Shown here one piece after another: positions 1 to 10,500 of a stretch of DNA of 64,000 nt; position 1 is the first letter of the stretch, and each line of letters begins with the position of its first letter. A model generated the notes under the pieces. It did no database searches. It was not told where the DNA came from and saw nothing but the letters and a program-made list of their open reading frames with translations. Made by a program: the position numbers and the translations under genes. Source of the stretch: Limnanthes douglasii subsp. nivea (lineage: Eukaryota > Streptophyta > Magnoliopsida > Brassicales > Limnanthaceae); NCBI GenBank assembly GCA_036936605.1, contig JAUPFV010000001.1:345475081-345539080 (forward strand), given 5' to 3'.

Positions 1-17
1 AACCTATAATTTACCTT

Positions 18-393
18 TGGTTTGGTTTATTTTGGGTTGGGGGTAGTTTGGTAAAGTGTTTTGGTAAGTTTAAATTATATTGTGTTTAGTGTGAGGAGTA
101 GTGAGATAATTAAGCAGTATGCTTGTATTAAATGTTGATCACCCTCATTAATGAGAGCGGTTGAAGTATTTATACTCTTAATTTAATGATCCATGGGCTT
201 ACCAGGTCAAGTTGTGAAACCGGGTCAAGTTTAGGGACCCATTAGTCTTTTAAGTAGATTACCAAATAGCTTAGTCAAAAAATGTAACTGTTTTACATTT
301 GTCCTGTCCGGATTTTTCAGTGATGTGTTATGGTCTGAATTACCCATGTCCGGATTAAGCAGTGGGTTGTGTCTGAAGTATCTGAACTCATCA
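18..393 (-). repeat. 3' LTR of element A
   Basis: About 376 bp, aligned by eye to the LTRs of B (23515-23882) and C (35192-35561). The inner end is CTCATCA, the complement of the TGATGAG with which the family LTR begins; the outer end is degraded (TGGTTTGG). A TATAAATA box on the minus strand lies at 167-174, at the same place as in B and C. The 17 bp before it are flanking DNA; with the 5' LTR lost, no target duplication can be tested. Confidence 0.8.
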
Positions 394-411
394 GTAGCCC
401 TTTTTTTGGCC
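394..411 (-). other. Polypurine tract of element A
   Basis: On the minus strand a purine-rich run (GGCCAAAAAAAGGGCTAC) directly precedes the LTR start. This is where plus-strand DNA synthesis is primed in LTR retrotransposons. Element C has nearly the same run at 52257-52274. Confidence 0.75.
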
Positions 412-585
412 TCATAAAATAGTTTTGGTAGGGCTAAAAAATCTATCAATCCAGTATCAACTTTATCCGGTCTGCTCGTGTCGTCCGAACTAAGAAGTTC
501 ATTTTCAGCATTAACCCAGTTCGAAAGTTTATAAGGACTGGTTTCTCTTCCCAGAATTCTAAGAGTTTTCTTCTTGGCTCGTGGG

Positions 586-814
586 ACACGTGTCAATATT
601 TGGTTTGACCTACCAGCCATTATTTTTCCTAGACCGGTGCACCCACTAAGTCTAGAAAGTTACCTAGGCATTTGATTCTTCACACGTTCGCGCAACCTTT
701 AATCATTGTAAAAACCCTCTCCAACCTCTCCTAGGTAACTATTACTTTTTTACTATTATATAAATACTCTTTTACTATTTCATTGTCTTCCACACTCAAA
801 TATTTTCTAGAGAG
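586..814 (+). promoter_or_regulatory. Upstream region of the antisense gene in A: G-box and TATA box
   Basis: ACACGTGTC lies at 586-594 and TATATAAATA at 757-766, 97 bp before the ATG at 854. TCTAGAGAG at 806-814 is in the expected leader. The same three blocks occur in order in B, C and, weaker, D; E has the TATA and leader blocks but only a mutated G-box (GACACGTATC). The rest of 412-853 shows no coding. A promoter role is inferred from position and conservation. Confidence 0.6.
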
Positions 815-853
815 ATATTCACCTTTACCTCCAAATCGTTCTTGAGAGATTTT

Positions 854-3202
854 ATGTTCACAGCCAACAACGTTTTAGTGAAAGGTGGTTGGTTGAATTT
901 TTCAGAGCTAGAGAGAGTGAGGAAGGTAGAAAGAGAGAACCGCATCGTCGCCGGCCTCCCAGGTTTCCCTTGTGAGAAATCCAGTGAACCGACTCAGGAT
1001 GCCGATCAGGGGTCATCATCTTCCAAAAACCCTAGGCCCAGACAACTTTCATTCAAACCAAATCTTTCACCCCTTCCCTCAGGTTCTTCTGTTCAAGAGT
1101 CTCAACCTTTTGTACCAAAAGAAAAGTAGTTTCAAGTATCATAAAACCCTCTCCCTTTATTGCTATGGATTCTGATACTCAGAAGTCTCCGGAGAAGATA
1201 ACCCCTCGCCGGACAACCCGCCAAACTAAAACCCAACCTACACTTTCACTGTCAGAACCCTCCGGATCGGAGGTGTCTAAAGCAGCTCCACGGGCCAGGC
1301 CCTCTGGATCCCAACCTCAACCAGATACTAAGCCTTCAGAGGCAACAAACGCTCAACCATCCGAACATCCTTCTGTGCCAGAAACTAACCCCCATTTTTT
1401 CTAAGGAAACTCACAAAACTTTCACAATGATGGAAGGGATAATGGAAGACAACATTGAGGAGGCTCCCTTCGAAACTGAGGCATCAAGTCAAACGGGAGA
1501 TGCTGCTTCTGATAAGAAGGGAAAGATCAAGGTTAAAGTCTGTATGACTCATGCAGACTCGCTTCCGGAGTGCTTAGAGGGCAAGGTAGGCCATTGTTTC
1601 AAACATGTTAGCGTTAAATATTTCCCTTCTTTCATTTGTCTTTTAAGTTTCTTTTTTTCCCTTTTAAATTATAAGTGTTCCTAATCTGATTGGTTGTTAC
1701 TTCTTTTCAATGCTACCGAAGGAGTTCACTGGACATTTGGAGGAGGGGCAAAATACTTGTGTAAAACTCAATGCATGGGCTGCGGAGCAGTGGGGGAATG
1801 CCTTCCACGATTACTTTACATCAGGAAATCTTGTGAGGTCCCTTCTGTGGAACACGACAGGCCGGAGAGACCTCTTATGAGAAGATCTAACCACCCTTAC
1901 TCCTCTTGGTGTGATTCTTAAAAGGACAGAGGCCAAGGATGGAAAATTGTTCTTACCTTCCAGAGCTAAGGCTCCCAGCAAGATGCAGAATAAAAAGAAG
2001 AAAGCTGCAACATGGTTGGTTCAAACAACCATAGAAGGAACTGGTTCGGGAAACCAAGGGGGGATTGAGGCAGCCCTACTCAAAGCAGTAGAGGTTGAAA
2101 CGATAAGGGAGGCTCGAATGTTGCAAAACCCACAAAAGCCTCCTAAGAAGGACATGAAACGGAGGGTCAGCAGTGATGAGAAAGCTGCTAAGAAGAAGAA
2201 GGTCACCTTGTGAGAAGAAATAATTCTTCCTCCTTCAGAAATCCAACCTCCACCAGCCCCTGCTGATCCTACCTTGCAAGATAAAATCCCAACGGACCTT
2301 TAGTCCGGAGAAATTGCTGGGGGAGGCAATGATGAAGTGGACATCAGTGCCCTTCAAGACATTGATTTGTACTTCAATGATTATGAGAAGGATGATTTCG
2401 CAGGTCCCTACTGTCCCTCCAGCTCTGCTAATATGGTGACCTTCAATGGTAAATATTCTTCCGTCTCCGAAGAGCAAGATGTTCTGAGCCACTCCCTCCT
2501 CGGTCATATCCGGTCAATACTTGACCTAGAAAGACATGTGAAAAGTCAGACCACCCTTATCAACTCCCTCACTTCTGACAAGAAATCCCTATCCAACAAC
2601 CTCCGAAACGCTCAACAAAGTATATGGAAACTAAAATTTAAGATGGAGGCACTGCAGAAGGACAAGGAGGATTCGGAAACTAAGTTATCCACATCAGAAG
2701 CAGCCAGAACTGAACTCCAGACTAAGTATTATGACTTAGAAAAAGACTTCACGACACTGAAGGGAGAAGTGCAGACCAAGGATGGTGCCATTCAGACCTT
2801 AACCGACGAGAAGGCTAAACTGGAGAACTTTGTTTCAAAGATGGCCAATGAGAAGGAAGATTTAAAGAGCAAGCAGGAGCAAGATATTCAGGCGGGTATT
2901 GATAAGTATACCAATGAAGTGATAGACTCCTTAGAGAAAAAAGATGATGGAGTCAAGTTTGACATAGTGCTGCTCTTCCATGATATTTTTCCAAAGAGGA
3001 CCCTTGGTCCCTTATTGACAATGTAAAATACGAAGACCTCCCAATTCATACTATGGCGGATGGTGATAAGCACAACTACTCTAGTGGAATATATTCCACT
3101 ACTGATGATGAAGAGGGAACTGGTGAGAGTTCGAGTGCCAAACTCAAAAGTCCTAAAAAAGGTGATGGTGGTGAAGGAACGTCCGAATGGAACAAGCCGT
3201 AA
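854..3202 (+). pseudogene. Antisense accessory gene (aORF) of element A, lacking the PF04195-like exon
   Basis: The gene runs opposite to pol. It opens with FTANNVLVKGGWLNF, a block shared with B and (varied) C and E, followed by a Ser/Pro/Lys-rich low-complexity stretch to about 1585. A splice-donor-like AAG|GTAGG lies at 1586. The domain resembling PF04195, present at this point in B, C, D and E, is absent; intron-like pyrimidine-rich sequence leads straight to the HWTFGGG-like start of the last exon near 1720. From about 2500 to 2950 it encodes a long coiled coil with repeated LEKD/LKSE-type heptads. It ends at TAA 3200-3202 after a NKP tail. Several stops and frame changes (for example 1126-1128, 1402-1404, 2211-2213) break it. 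The function of this family of proteins is not known to me. Confidence 0.7.
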
Positions 3203-3641
3203 AGTTTTATATATATATTTTTATATTTCCAAATAGTTAAAGTCCTTGGATGGTCAAGGCATGTTTTGTTTTCATGTTTGGTCAAAGTCCGAATAGGTTT
3301 AATTTATCAAACTTTCTTCTGTTTAATAGTTTTCTTTAATTTTTTCATGGCTAATGTTTTAAGTAGCCCTTAGTATTTCAGAAGTATTAAAATGAGAGTG
3401 TTTAATATCTCTGATGACATGTATTTAATGGTCATCACTTAACCAAGTTCATCCGATCTGTTAAAGACCCAAGGTGTTGAATAAGTGATTTATACTTGAA
3501 TTGAATTGTAGTAAAAAACCACTTCAAATATTTTAAGAAGGCATCATATATTATTGAACAAAAGACCGGACACCTCATTAAAACCTCCCCGCGCCACCAG
3601 GGTAGGAAAGAGTATGCCCCTTAATATTTACACAAAAGATT
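3203..3641 (-). other. Spacer between integrase and antisense gene in A
   Basis: Non-coding. It holds one copy of the unit that begins AAAGTCCTTGGATGG (from about 3238); B and C have two. The conserved two-stem element is at 3568-3620. Both the pol transcript and the antisense gene would end in this spacer, so poly(A) signals of both may lie here, but I could not single them out. Confidence 0.6.
3568..3620 (-). ncRNA. Conserved two-stem RNA element behind integrase (A)
   Basis: On the minus strand: GGGCAT, then CTCTTT, then hairpin CCTACCC/GGGGAGG with a 9-base loop, then TTTTAATGA, then GTGTCC. The outer pair GGGCAT/GTGTCC can form six pairs counting G-U. It begins about 21 bases behind the integrase stop. 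Copies in B, C and E share most of the sequence; F keeps the layout with different paired bases. A cis-acting role is inferred. Confidence 0.5.
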
Positions 3642-4723
3642 TTACTCTAAATATAACCTGAGATATTCAATATTCCATGGGTGCTTCAAAAATTTCCCTT
3701 CTTTGTCCTGAAGTCTATATGTCCCAGGTTTGAGCTTTTCACAGACCTCATAGGGGCCTTCCCAGTTTGGAGCCAACTTACCGAACGACTTCTCTTTGAT
3801 GTGTAAGAAAACGATTCTTAACACTTTATCTCCTGGTTGAAAATCTCTTCTTTTGACCTTGGAAGCAAAGCTGATCCTCATCAAACCTTGGTAGTGAGCT
3901 GTTCTTAAGTGAGCTTTAACTCTTCTTTCTTCTATTAAGTCCAATTGACTCCTAATTGCTATCTCATTAGCTTGTTCGGAATAGTTGTGGACTTTGTATG
4001 ATGGTAGGGTAGCTTCTATGGGGTAATTGCATCCATCCCATACACCAAAGCAAAAATGGATTCTTGTGTAGCAGCCCGATGAGTAGTTCGGTATGCCCAT
4101 GATACTTTTTGCAAATAGCTTGGCCACTTTCCCGCAGGTCCTTCTAGGTTCTTTTTTAATCCACACAAAATAGTCATTTTTAAAAATTCAACCTGACCAT
4201 TTACTTGTGGATGGAAAGGAGAAGAAAAACAATGCTGAATACCTCTAGAAGCACAAAAATTCTCCATATCTTTGTTATCAAATTGTGGCCTGTTGTCCGT
4301 AGTAATCTGTTAAGAGATCCCGAATCTGCAACATATGTTGGATAAGATAAATTCAATGACAGCCTTCGAAGTGGTTCCCGCCAAAGGAGCTGCCTCTATC
4401 CATTTTGAGAAGTAATCAATAGAAACTATAATAGTTCTGCACCCCCGGATGCCATAGGCAGAGGTCCAACTAGGTCCATTACCCATCGGGAAAAAAGGTA
4501 CTGGTTCAGAAATAGACTCCATAGGTACTGCTGACACATGAATTTCATTGCCATAGTACCCAGCCAACAACACTCTTCGGGTTAGTGTCCTGTACCCACA
4601 ATGTACTGAGCCTTCTCCATCGTGTAGTTCAGATAAAACGATTTGAGATTCTTCAACCCCCAAACAACACAAGAGAGGTCTACTGAAAGAGTTTTTATAG
4701 AGAACTCCCCTTATGATAAAAAA
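3642..4723 (-). pseudogene. Integrase of element A (broken)
   Basis: This is the C-terminal enzyme of the pol polyprotein, which inserts the DNA copy. The zinc-binding region starts at LGVEESQ near 4660, but relative to B about 22 residues are missing after LLAGYY, taking the CxxC half of the HHCC finger. The catalytic core keeps the first Asp (VSIDYFSKWIEAAPL), a second Asp in TTDNRPQF (Gly changed to Arg) and the Glu in HPQVNGQVEF. Stops lie at about 4310 and 4018. The C-terminal region (EGPYEVCEKLKPGTYRLQDK) and the end RLYLE-stop at 3642-3644 are kept. Inactive as it stands. Confidence 0.8.
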
Positions 4724-5345
4724 TCAGCGTGCCTTGTTTTTAATCTTTCTTGCCATAGCTTTATCCGAAGGCAAAACCCCATCAGAAATACATTGAAGAA
4801 GGGAATACCTCCAGTCTTTAGCTTGAATCACCTGTATGCTTTCCCCATCTTCCTTGTTCTGACTTGGCTGTATAGACGAGCATTCCTGTATGGGAATCCA
4901 AGGGTAGGATTCAGAATACGCTATAGTTGCCAAAGAATCTGCCAGGGTGTTCTCTGACCTGAGAATATGCTCATAACAAACATTTTTGAAGTTGGCTGCC
5001 ACTTCTTTCAGGATGAGTAAGTACTTGATCAGTTGCTCCTTCTTGGCCTTAGACTGACCTTGAGCATGATGGATGAGCAGTTGTGAGTCGCTCATCAACC
5101 GAACTCTCTTAGCCCCACACAAGAAAGCCAATTTAAGACCAACTATAGCTGCTTCATATTCAGACTCATTCTTGGAGGCCCTGAATCCAAAACATATAGC
5201 TTGGTACATCGTATAACCATACAGAGATGTTAGGCAAATTCAAGATCCACAACCCATTATGCTTGAACCACTATCAGTTCGGACTACCCACTCTTTCTTG
5301 GTTTTATCTTCTGAAATTTGTTTAGAGTTCATGTCCGAATGGAAT
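4724..5345 (-). pseudogene. Second (archaeal-like) RNase H of element A
   Basis: This lies between the ordinary gypsy RNase H and integrase. Motifs FRASKNESEYEAAIVGLKLA and LMSDSQLLIHH, then RSENTLADSLATIA, follow the pattern of the extra RNase H known from Tat elements (the RVT_3 type): a Glu in the second motif, an Asp in the third, an Asp in the last. The first strand, with WTDGG in relatives, reads through a changed stretch near 5290 and is interrupted by a stop at about 5212. It would degrade the RNA of RNA-DNA hybrids. The linker towards integrase (4724-4900) is long and poorly conserved. Confidence 0.75.
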
Positions 5346-6499
5346 TCTACCAGGAAATCAGCCACTCATTGAGCTTTGATAGCTGTTCTGGGGGTAAAAT
5401 CAATGTCGTAATCGCCCAATTCTACTGACCACTTGGTCATCCGGGTTGATATGTCTGCCTTCTGAAGAACATTCTATAATGGGAAAGATGACCAGACAAT
5501 GATGGAATGAGATTGAAAATACGGCCTCATCTTTCTTGCCACAATCACTAAGGTTAATGCCATATTTTCAAGCTTCAAATACCTCTTCTCAGCATTTATT
5601 AAACTTTTCCTGATGTAATATACTGGACGAGGGTAATTGTCTAATTCCCTTACCAATATTGCACTTATAGCACATTCTGATACAACCAAGTACACATAGA
5701 GTGTTTCTCCTCGAACAAGTTTGAAAAGAGTCTTTGGTGAGGACACGTGTTTTTTTATTTCAACAAAAGCTTGGTTACACTGTGGAGACCAATTAAAATA
5801 TTTGGCATTATTCAATGTTTGAAAAAACGGAGCACATTTGCATGAAGACCTTGAAATGAAACGGTTTAAGGCATTAAGTTGATCCGGATCGGGTTGTATC
5901 CCTTTCTCACTTATCACATAACGTAGAAACTTTCCAGATCGAACCCTAAAGACACACTTTTATAGATTTAGTTTCAAATCAACAACTATCAAATTAGTAA
6001 ATGTTTCTTGAAGATCAACTATATGCAAATCCTCTTCCAGGCTTTTAACCATCATATCATCTATGTATACCTCCATATTTCTGCCAATCTGACTAGCGAA
6101 TGTTTTGTTCACCAACCTCTAATAAGTAGCCCCAACATTCTTTAACCCAAAAGGAATCACCTTGTAGAAATGGAGACCTCTGTATGTTATAAAAGTAGTA
6201 CGATCTTGATCCTTCAGATCCATATGTATCCGGTTGTACCCAGAAAAAGCATCCATGAAGGACAACAATTTATTTCCAGACGTTGAGTCCACCAACTGAT
6301 CTATACGGAGGACTAGATAAGGATATTTTGGTCAAGCTCTGTTAAGGTCAGTGAAATAAATACACATACGCCATTTCCCATTATTTTTCTTGACTAACAC
6401 TGGATTGGCAGTCTATAAAGGATATTGAGACTCCTTTATGTGTCCCATCTTGGTAAGCCGATCAACTTCTTGGACTATCACATCAGCTTTTTCCTTGGA
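5346..6499 (-). pseudogene. Reverse transcriptase and gypsy RNase H of element A (partial)
   Basis: RT enters from the truncation at 6499 with only its thumb-side and palm segments. YIDDMM is encoded at 6050-6067, so the catalytic aspartates are intact. The conserved MRIDFTDLN-type and SGYNQI-type blocks are at about 6360 and 6240. RNase H follows (YLVVSECAISAILVRE, then NYPRPVYYIRKSL, then MRPYFQSHSI). Stops occur at about 5918, 5475 and in the RT N-terminus. It continues directly into the second RNase H. Confidence 0.8.
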
Positions 6500-7850
6500 T
6501 GACCGCTCGAACCACGGAGACCGATCCTCTAAGCGTGATGATAGAAGAGAAGGAGAAGGCGAAAGTGGAAACAAAAGACACTCCAAGGACTGCAGCCACT
6601 TACGGGAGTAGGACCTTCAAGTGTCGAAGAAATCTAAAGAGATCGAGGTTGTTCAGTACAATCAAGTACGACCTAAAGTTTCGACGTATATTCTCAAATA
6701 ATCTCCATTTATCGAAATAATTCTTGAAGCACAACACCCTCATAAATTCAGAATGACATGGAAGATCGGAACGATATTTAGAACATTTCTGCAATACGAT
6801 GATGTCTTACAATCCCAATGATGCTATGATCTGTCGGCATTATCTGTGACTCTCAAAGGTAACACAATGGACTGGTTTAGTAGTTTTCTTAAAGCGTCAA
6901 TTCATGACTTTGCAGGATTGTGGTGAGCATTCAGGGAATGATTTATATGCAATAAAAAGTTCAGACATGAGAGCGACTCGATAATGGACCTCTACCAAAA
7001 GAAAGGCGAGCCTCTAAATATCTATGTCCGACACTTTGTCCACTGCATGAACGACTTAACCGATCTGGCTGAATGCTTTAATTAAAATGGTTTAGATCGT
7101 CGAGAGGAGCTCTATGCCGACCTAATTTGTTTCCCTATTGAAAATATGAGGGACTTACTAGCTCGAGCAGAAGCATTCATACGAGTTGATGACGCCAGGA
7201 AGGGCGACTCTCCAGCGAGAGTTTCCTATGACCCAAGAGAGGGGCAATCTAACCGCAAGAGGACTAAGGAAGGGCCACGTAGAGATCATTCTCGATGCAC
7301 CACACATTCGGATAATCCTTCTTGATGTTTCACTCTGCTGATTGAGTCTATTCCTGCAACTACGACCGAACAAAGAGAAGAACAAGGTATCAACCTCCTA
7401 AAATGATGAGTGCTCCAAGCTACAAGCGGTCCAACAAATATTTATGCACTTATCACTATGACCACGGTCACCCTACGAATGAATGTTGGCAATTAAAGAA
7501 AGAAAATTAGAGATTGATCGATAACAGAGAGATTCTCCAATTTATAAAGCGACGGGATCATTATCATGGACCTGAGCATAGGGAGAAAATTTGCGAGATA
7601 CACGAGGACAAACCCAATGAAGACAAGAACTCCAAGAAGGGAAAACAACAATGGTTGTTCACCATTATGGGGAGACATTCAGATTTAACTGAGCACAATG
7701 AAGTGGCAAACAACGAAGAGTTTGCCCCAAAAATAGCTGAAGCACGGTGTGAGGTAGCCAACAATTCGATAGTACTAGATGAACTGCGTATACCAACTGT
7801 TAACCATAACCGGGGGAGATTCAGGGTTATCTTGTGACACAAACTCCAGG
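6500..7850 (+). pseudogene. Gag of element F (broken)
   Basis: The coat-forming protein of the element. Recognisable blocks: NPNDAMICRHYL, MDWFSSF, YQKKGEPLNIYVRHF and RDLLARAEAFIRVDDARK, the usual order of the retrotransposon gag core. A nucleic-acid-binding knuckle reads CTYHYDHGHPTNEC near 7446-7487, that is CX2HX4HX4C with His in place of the second Cys, as in B and D. Stops and frame changes occur throughout, for example at about 6847, 6931 and 7508. The N-terminus is cut away at the junction with A. Confidence 0.75.
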
Positions 7851-7879
7851 AAACGGGCTACGATTGACCATGAGGTTCA

Positions 7880-8411
7880 GGAAGTCGAGGCCTCACACTA
7901 GTATAACTACCGTAATCTCATTACTGATCTCATCTTCAATGATGATGATCTGAGAGAGGTTAGCACGCCACACGAGGATGCATTAACAGTAAATCTGGAT
8001 ATTGGAGGTGTAATGGTTACACGAGTCCTAGTCGATGGATGCAGTTTTGCAAACATTATATTCAAGGCCAAATATGACCCCATTAATGAGGTCCCACCCT
8101 ACAAGCTGACCCAACGGACCCTGGTGGGATATGAAAGGAAGGCCTCACAGTGTATGGGAGAATTTGAGCTGATGGTTACAGTTGGATTTGATGCTACGAA
8201 GAAGGAAATGAAAATGTTATTCATGATTTCAGACGCCCCAAGCCCTTACCATACAATCATCGCCTGCCCTTGGCTTCACAAAATGGAGGTCGGATTTTGC
8301 ACGTTTAGACGATGTATCAAATATCCGGCCGAAAATGCAGTCGGGGTTATCGAAGGAATTCAGCGGACGGCCAGAACGTGCTACGCCATCTCCACCAACC
8401 CCATCAAATAG
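7880..8411 (+). pseudogene. Aspartic protease region of element F, active site changed
   Basis: A retroviral-type protease that would cut the polyprotein. DDDLREVSTPHEDALTVNL is followed by RVLVDGCSFANIIF at about 8020-8060. Relatives C and D have DTGSSAN here, so DTG has become DGC and the catalytic triad is lost. Downstream, LVGYERKASQCMGEFELMV and TIIACPWLHKMEVG correspond to the C-terminal half (HNAIFSRSWL in D). An open frame runs 8013-8411. Confidence 0.75.
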
Positions 8412-8427
8412 CAATTACAGAGCGGAC

Positions 8428-8449
8428 GGGAGGGAGGGGAGGGGGAGGG
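8428..8449 (+). other. G-quadruplex-type purine run in the PR-RT linker of F
   Basis: Four runs of three to five G, each separated by a single A, lie within 22 bases, followed by a second G-run of 12 at 8876-8887. The order fits the canonical four-run quadruplex pattern with one-base loops. On the sense strand it would sit in the genomic RNA. Whether it does anything, or is only repeat expansion in a decaying element, is open. Confidence 0.6.
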
Positions 8450-8639
8450 ATGCAAGAGGATCCTAAGCAGGCATCACCCAAGTAGACCCCGTTGACGATC
8501 CACGGGAGGCAAAGCCGAGTGATGCAAACCAAGTTGATTGCACTGAAGAAACAATGGTCAAGGGCCATAGTCTACGAATCAGTAATAACTTGGAATCATT
8601 CTTAAACAATCATTACTTGAATTATTGCGCAGAAACTTA

Positions 8640-9470
8640 GATTTTATTTCCTAAGATGCTCGAGATGTGTCCGGGGTTGATCCTTCGGTAATCTACCGAA
8701 AATTAGCAATCGATCCACGCACCAAGCTGTTGCGAAAAAAACACCGATCGTTTTCCCTTCAAAAAGAAAATTCTATAGGCATAAATGTGGATAAGTTGTT
8801 ACGCCTAGGTCACATATGGCAAGCTCGATACCTAGTATGGATAGCCAGTCCTATACTTGTAAAAACAAATGGGATGGGGGGGGGGGGTCATTGCCTCTAC
8901 CTCGTATCGACTAGCTAGTGGATTCCGCTTTCGGGTGCGAATACCTCTCCTTCATGGATGCCTATTTCGGTTACAATTAAATTTACCTCAGCCCATCCAA
9001 TGAAGAGCATACGACGTTTCAGACCGAGCACGGTCTTTATTGTTACACGGTAATGTCGTCCAGTCTAATAAATGCCGGTTCTACATACCAACGATTGGTC
9101 AATCATATTTTCAAGGATCACCTGGGTAAACATATGGAAGCCTACATTGACGACATGTTAGTTAAAACATATTCTCCAGAAACCCAACTTAAGGCGCTCC
9201 GATCAGTTTTCAACGTGTTATGAAAGTATAATTTGAAGCTTAACCCGGTCAAGTTTTCCTTTGGCGTTCAGAGTGGTAAGTTTCTTGGTTATGTGGTCAT
9301 CAAGAAAGGGAACAAGGCTGATCCATCTTAATTAAAAGGCATCATCAAGATGACACCACCTTCAAACGTGAAAGAGATTCAATGCATGACAGACCGTTTA
9401 GTAGCATTACCATATTTTATTTTTCAAGCATCGGATAAGAGTTACCCTATCTTCGAAATTATCTGAGGTG
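8640..9470 (+). pseudogene. Reverse transcriptase of element F (broken)
   Basis: The N-terminal block (IDPRTKLLRKKHRSF, LLRLGHIWQARYLVWIASP) is in the frame 8667-8918. After KTNG the segment that normally reads WRMCIDFTDLN is missing and a 12-G tract (8876-8887) stands there, followed by the LPRID-like block in another frame. FMDAYFGYN is at about 8950, and YIDDML is encoded at 9143-9160, so the catalytic aspartates remain. The connection block FSFGVQSGKFLGYV is at about 9260. Stops at several points. Confidence 0.8.
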
Positions 9471-9985
9471 CTAAGAAATTCGCATGTAAAGAAGAGTGCG
9501 ACAAAGCTTTTGAGGCTTTAAAACAATATCTGACCTCGCCTGAGATACTTTCTGCACCTACAGTAGGTTAAACTCTTTTTATTTACTTGTCTGTTTCATT
9601 ATGTAGTGTCAGTCCAGTTTTAATTAGGGAACCTGATGGTGTGCAACACTCAATCTATTACACGAGTAAAACTTTGGTCGACGTCGAGACCCGCTATCTC
9701 AATCTGGAGAAACTCGCACTTGCTCTAGTAGTAGCGACACGAAAAATGCGCCCATATTTTCAAGGATACATGATAGTTATTCAAATTTTTTTCCCACTTA
9801 AAGCTGTATTACAGAAACCAGATGCTTCGGGGCGCTTGATAAAATGGAGCATCGAGTTGGGAGAACATGATATCAAATTTGAACCGTGCAACCTTATCAA
9901 AGGGCAGGCCGTAGCTGATTTTATCACCGAGTTTTCCACACCCCGTAACAGACCTGTGTTTTGCCAATGTCGAGGGTGCAACTGA
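9471..9985 (+). pseudogene. Gypsy RNase H of element F
   Basis: This follows RT directly. Blocks seen: FIYLSVSLCSVSPVLIRE, SIYYTSKTLVDVETRYLNLE, LALALVVATRKMRPYFQGY and LIKWSIELGEHDIKFEP, in the order of the ordinary gypsy RNase H that removes the RNA template. A stop at about 9570 cuts the N-terminal part; from there 9587-9985 is open. Confidence 0.8.
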
Positions 9986-10500
9986 GCGGTTGGAATGGAT
10001 CATCGAAACAGATAGAGCCTCCAGTGCATCGGAGGGCGGGGCATGTATTATCTAAAGCCACCAACAGTAGATGGGATCAGATAAGCAAATCGATTCAACT
10101 TTCCAGTGAAAAATAACATCGCCGAATATGAGGCTGTCATTTGCGGGATGAAATTGGCACTAATATGCGGCGCTCAGAATCTGCGGATCTGCTCGGATTC
10201 TTAATTAGTCATTAATCAGGCCAACGATTCATACAATTCTAAGAAAGTCGATATCCACGGTTATTTGGCCGCTTTGAAAGACTTTGAATCCAAGTTTCAT
10301 AAAGTTGTTTATGAGCAGGTCCCTTGGCTAAATAATTATGATACTGACACCCTCGCCAAAGTAGCAGTTGTGGGTGAACATCCCCTTACCTTGCTGCAAC
10401 AATTACCCACAACTGAAATTCTACACCAGAGCTGTGTCATTACCCCTGTGACAGACTGGCAGAAACCATATATCCTATATCTTTAGTCGGGTGTTTTACC
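9986..10500 (+). pseudogene. Second RNase H of element F
   Basis: The extra Tat-type RNase H. NNIAEYEAVICGMKLALICG is at about 10110-10170, then LRICSDS followed by a stop in place of the next residue (10201), then a frame with LAALKDFESKFHKVVYEQVP and DTDTLAKVA to 10486. The spacing matches the copies in A, B and C although the sequence differs, so the module is old in this lineage. Broken by stops. Confidence 0.7.

Larger units (their letters stand above)
18..6499 (-). mobile_element. Element A: truncated Ty3/gypsy Tat-lineage retrotransposon
   Basis: Reading on the minus strand, this holds the 3' two thirds of a gypsy element: the end of RT, RNase H, a second RNase H, integrase, a spacer, an oppositely oriented accessory gene and a 3' LTR. 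Gag, PR, primer site and 5' LTR are missing. The match to related elements B and C stops within RT at about 6499, where plus-strand element F begins without any LTR, so the junction is a rearrangement and not an insertion. A is the most diverged of the three family members and every coding region has stops. Gene order is that of the Tat lineage; the family name is unknown. Confidence 0.85.

Noticed and set aside
854..3202. Antisense gene as an envelope-like gene
   Set aside because: It is on the opposite strand, has no signal peptide or membrane segment, and has a PF04195-like domain (in other copies) and a coiled coil.
4643..4957. Plus-strand frame of 104 codons inside pol of A
   Set aside because: It is the shadow of integrase and second RNase H on the minus strand.
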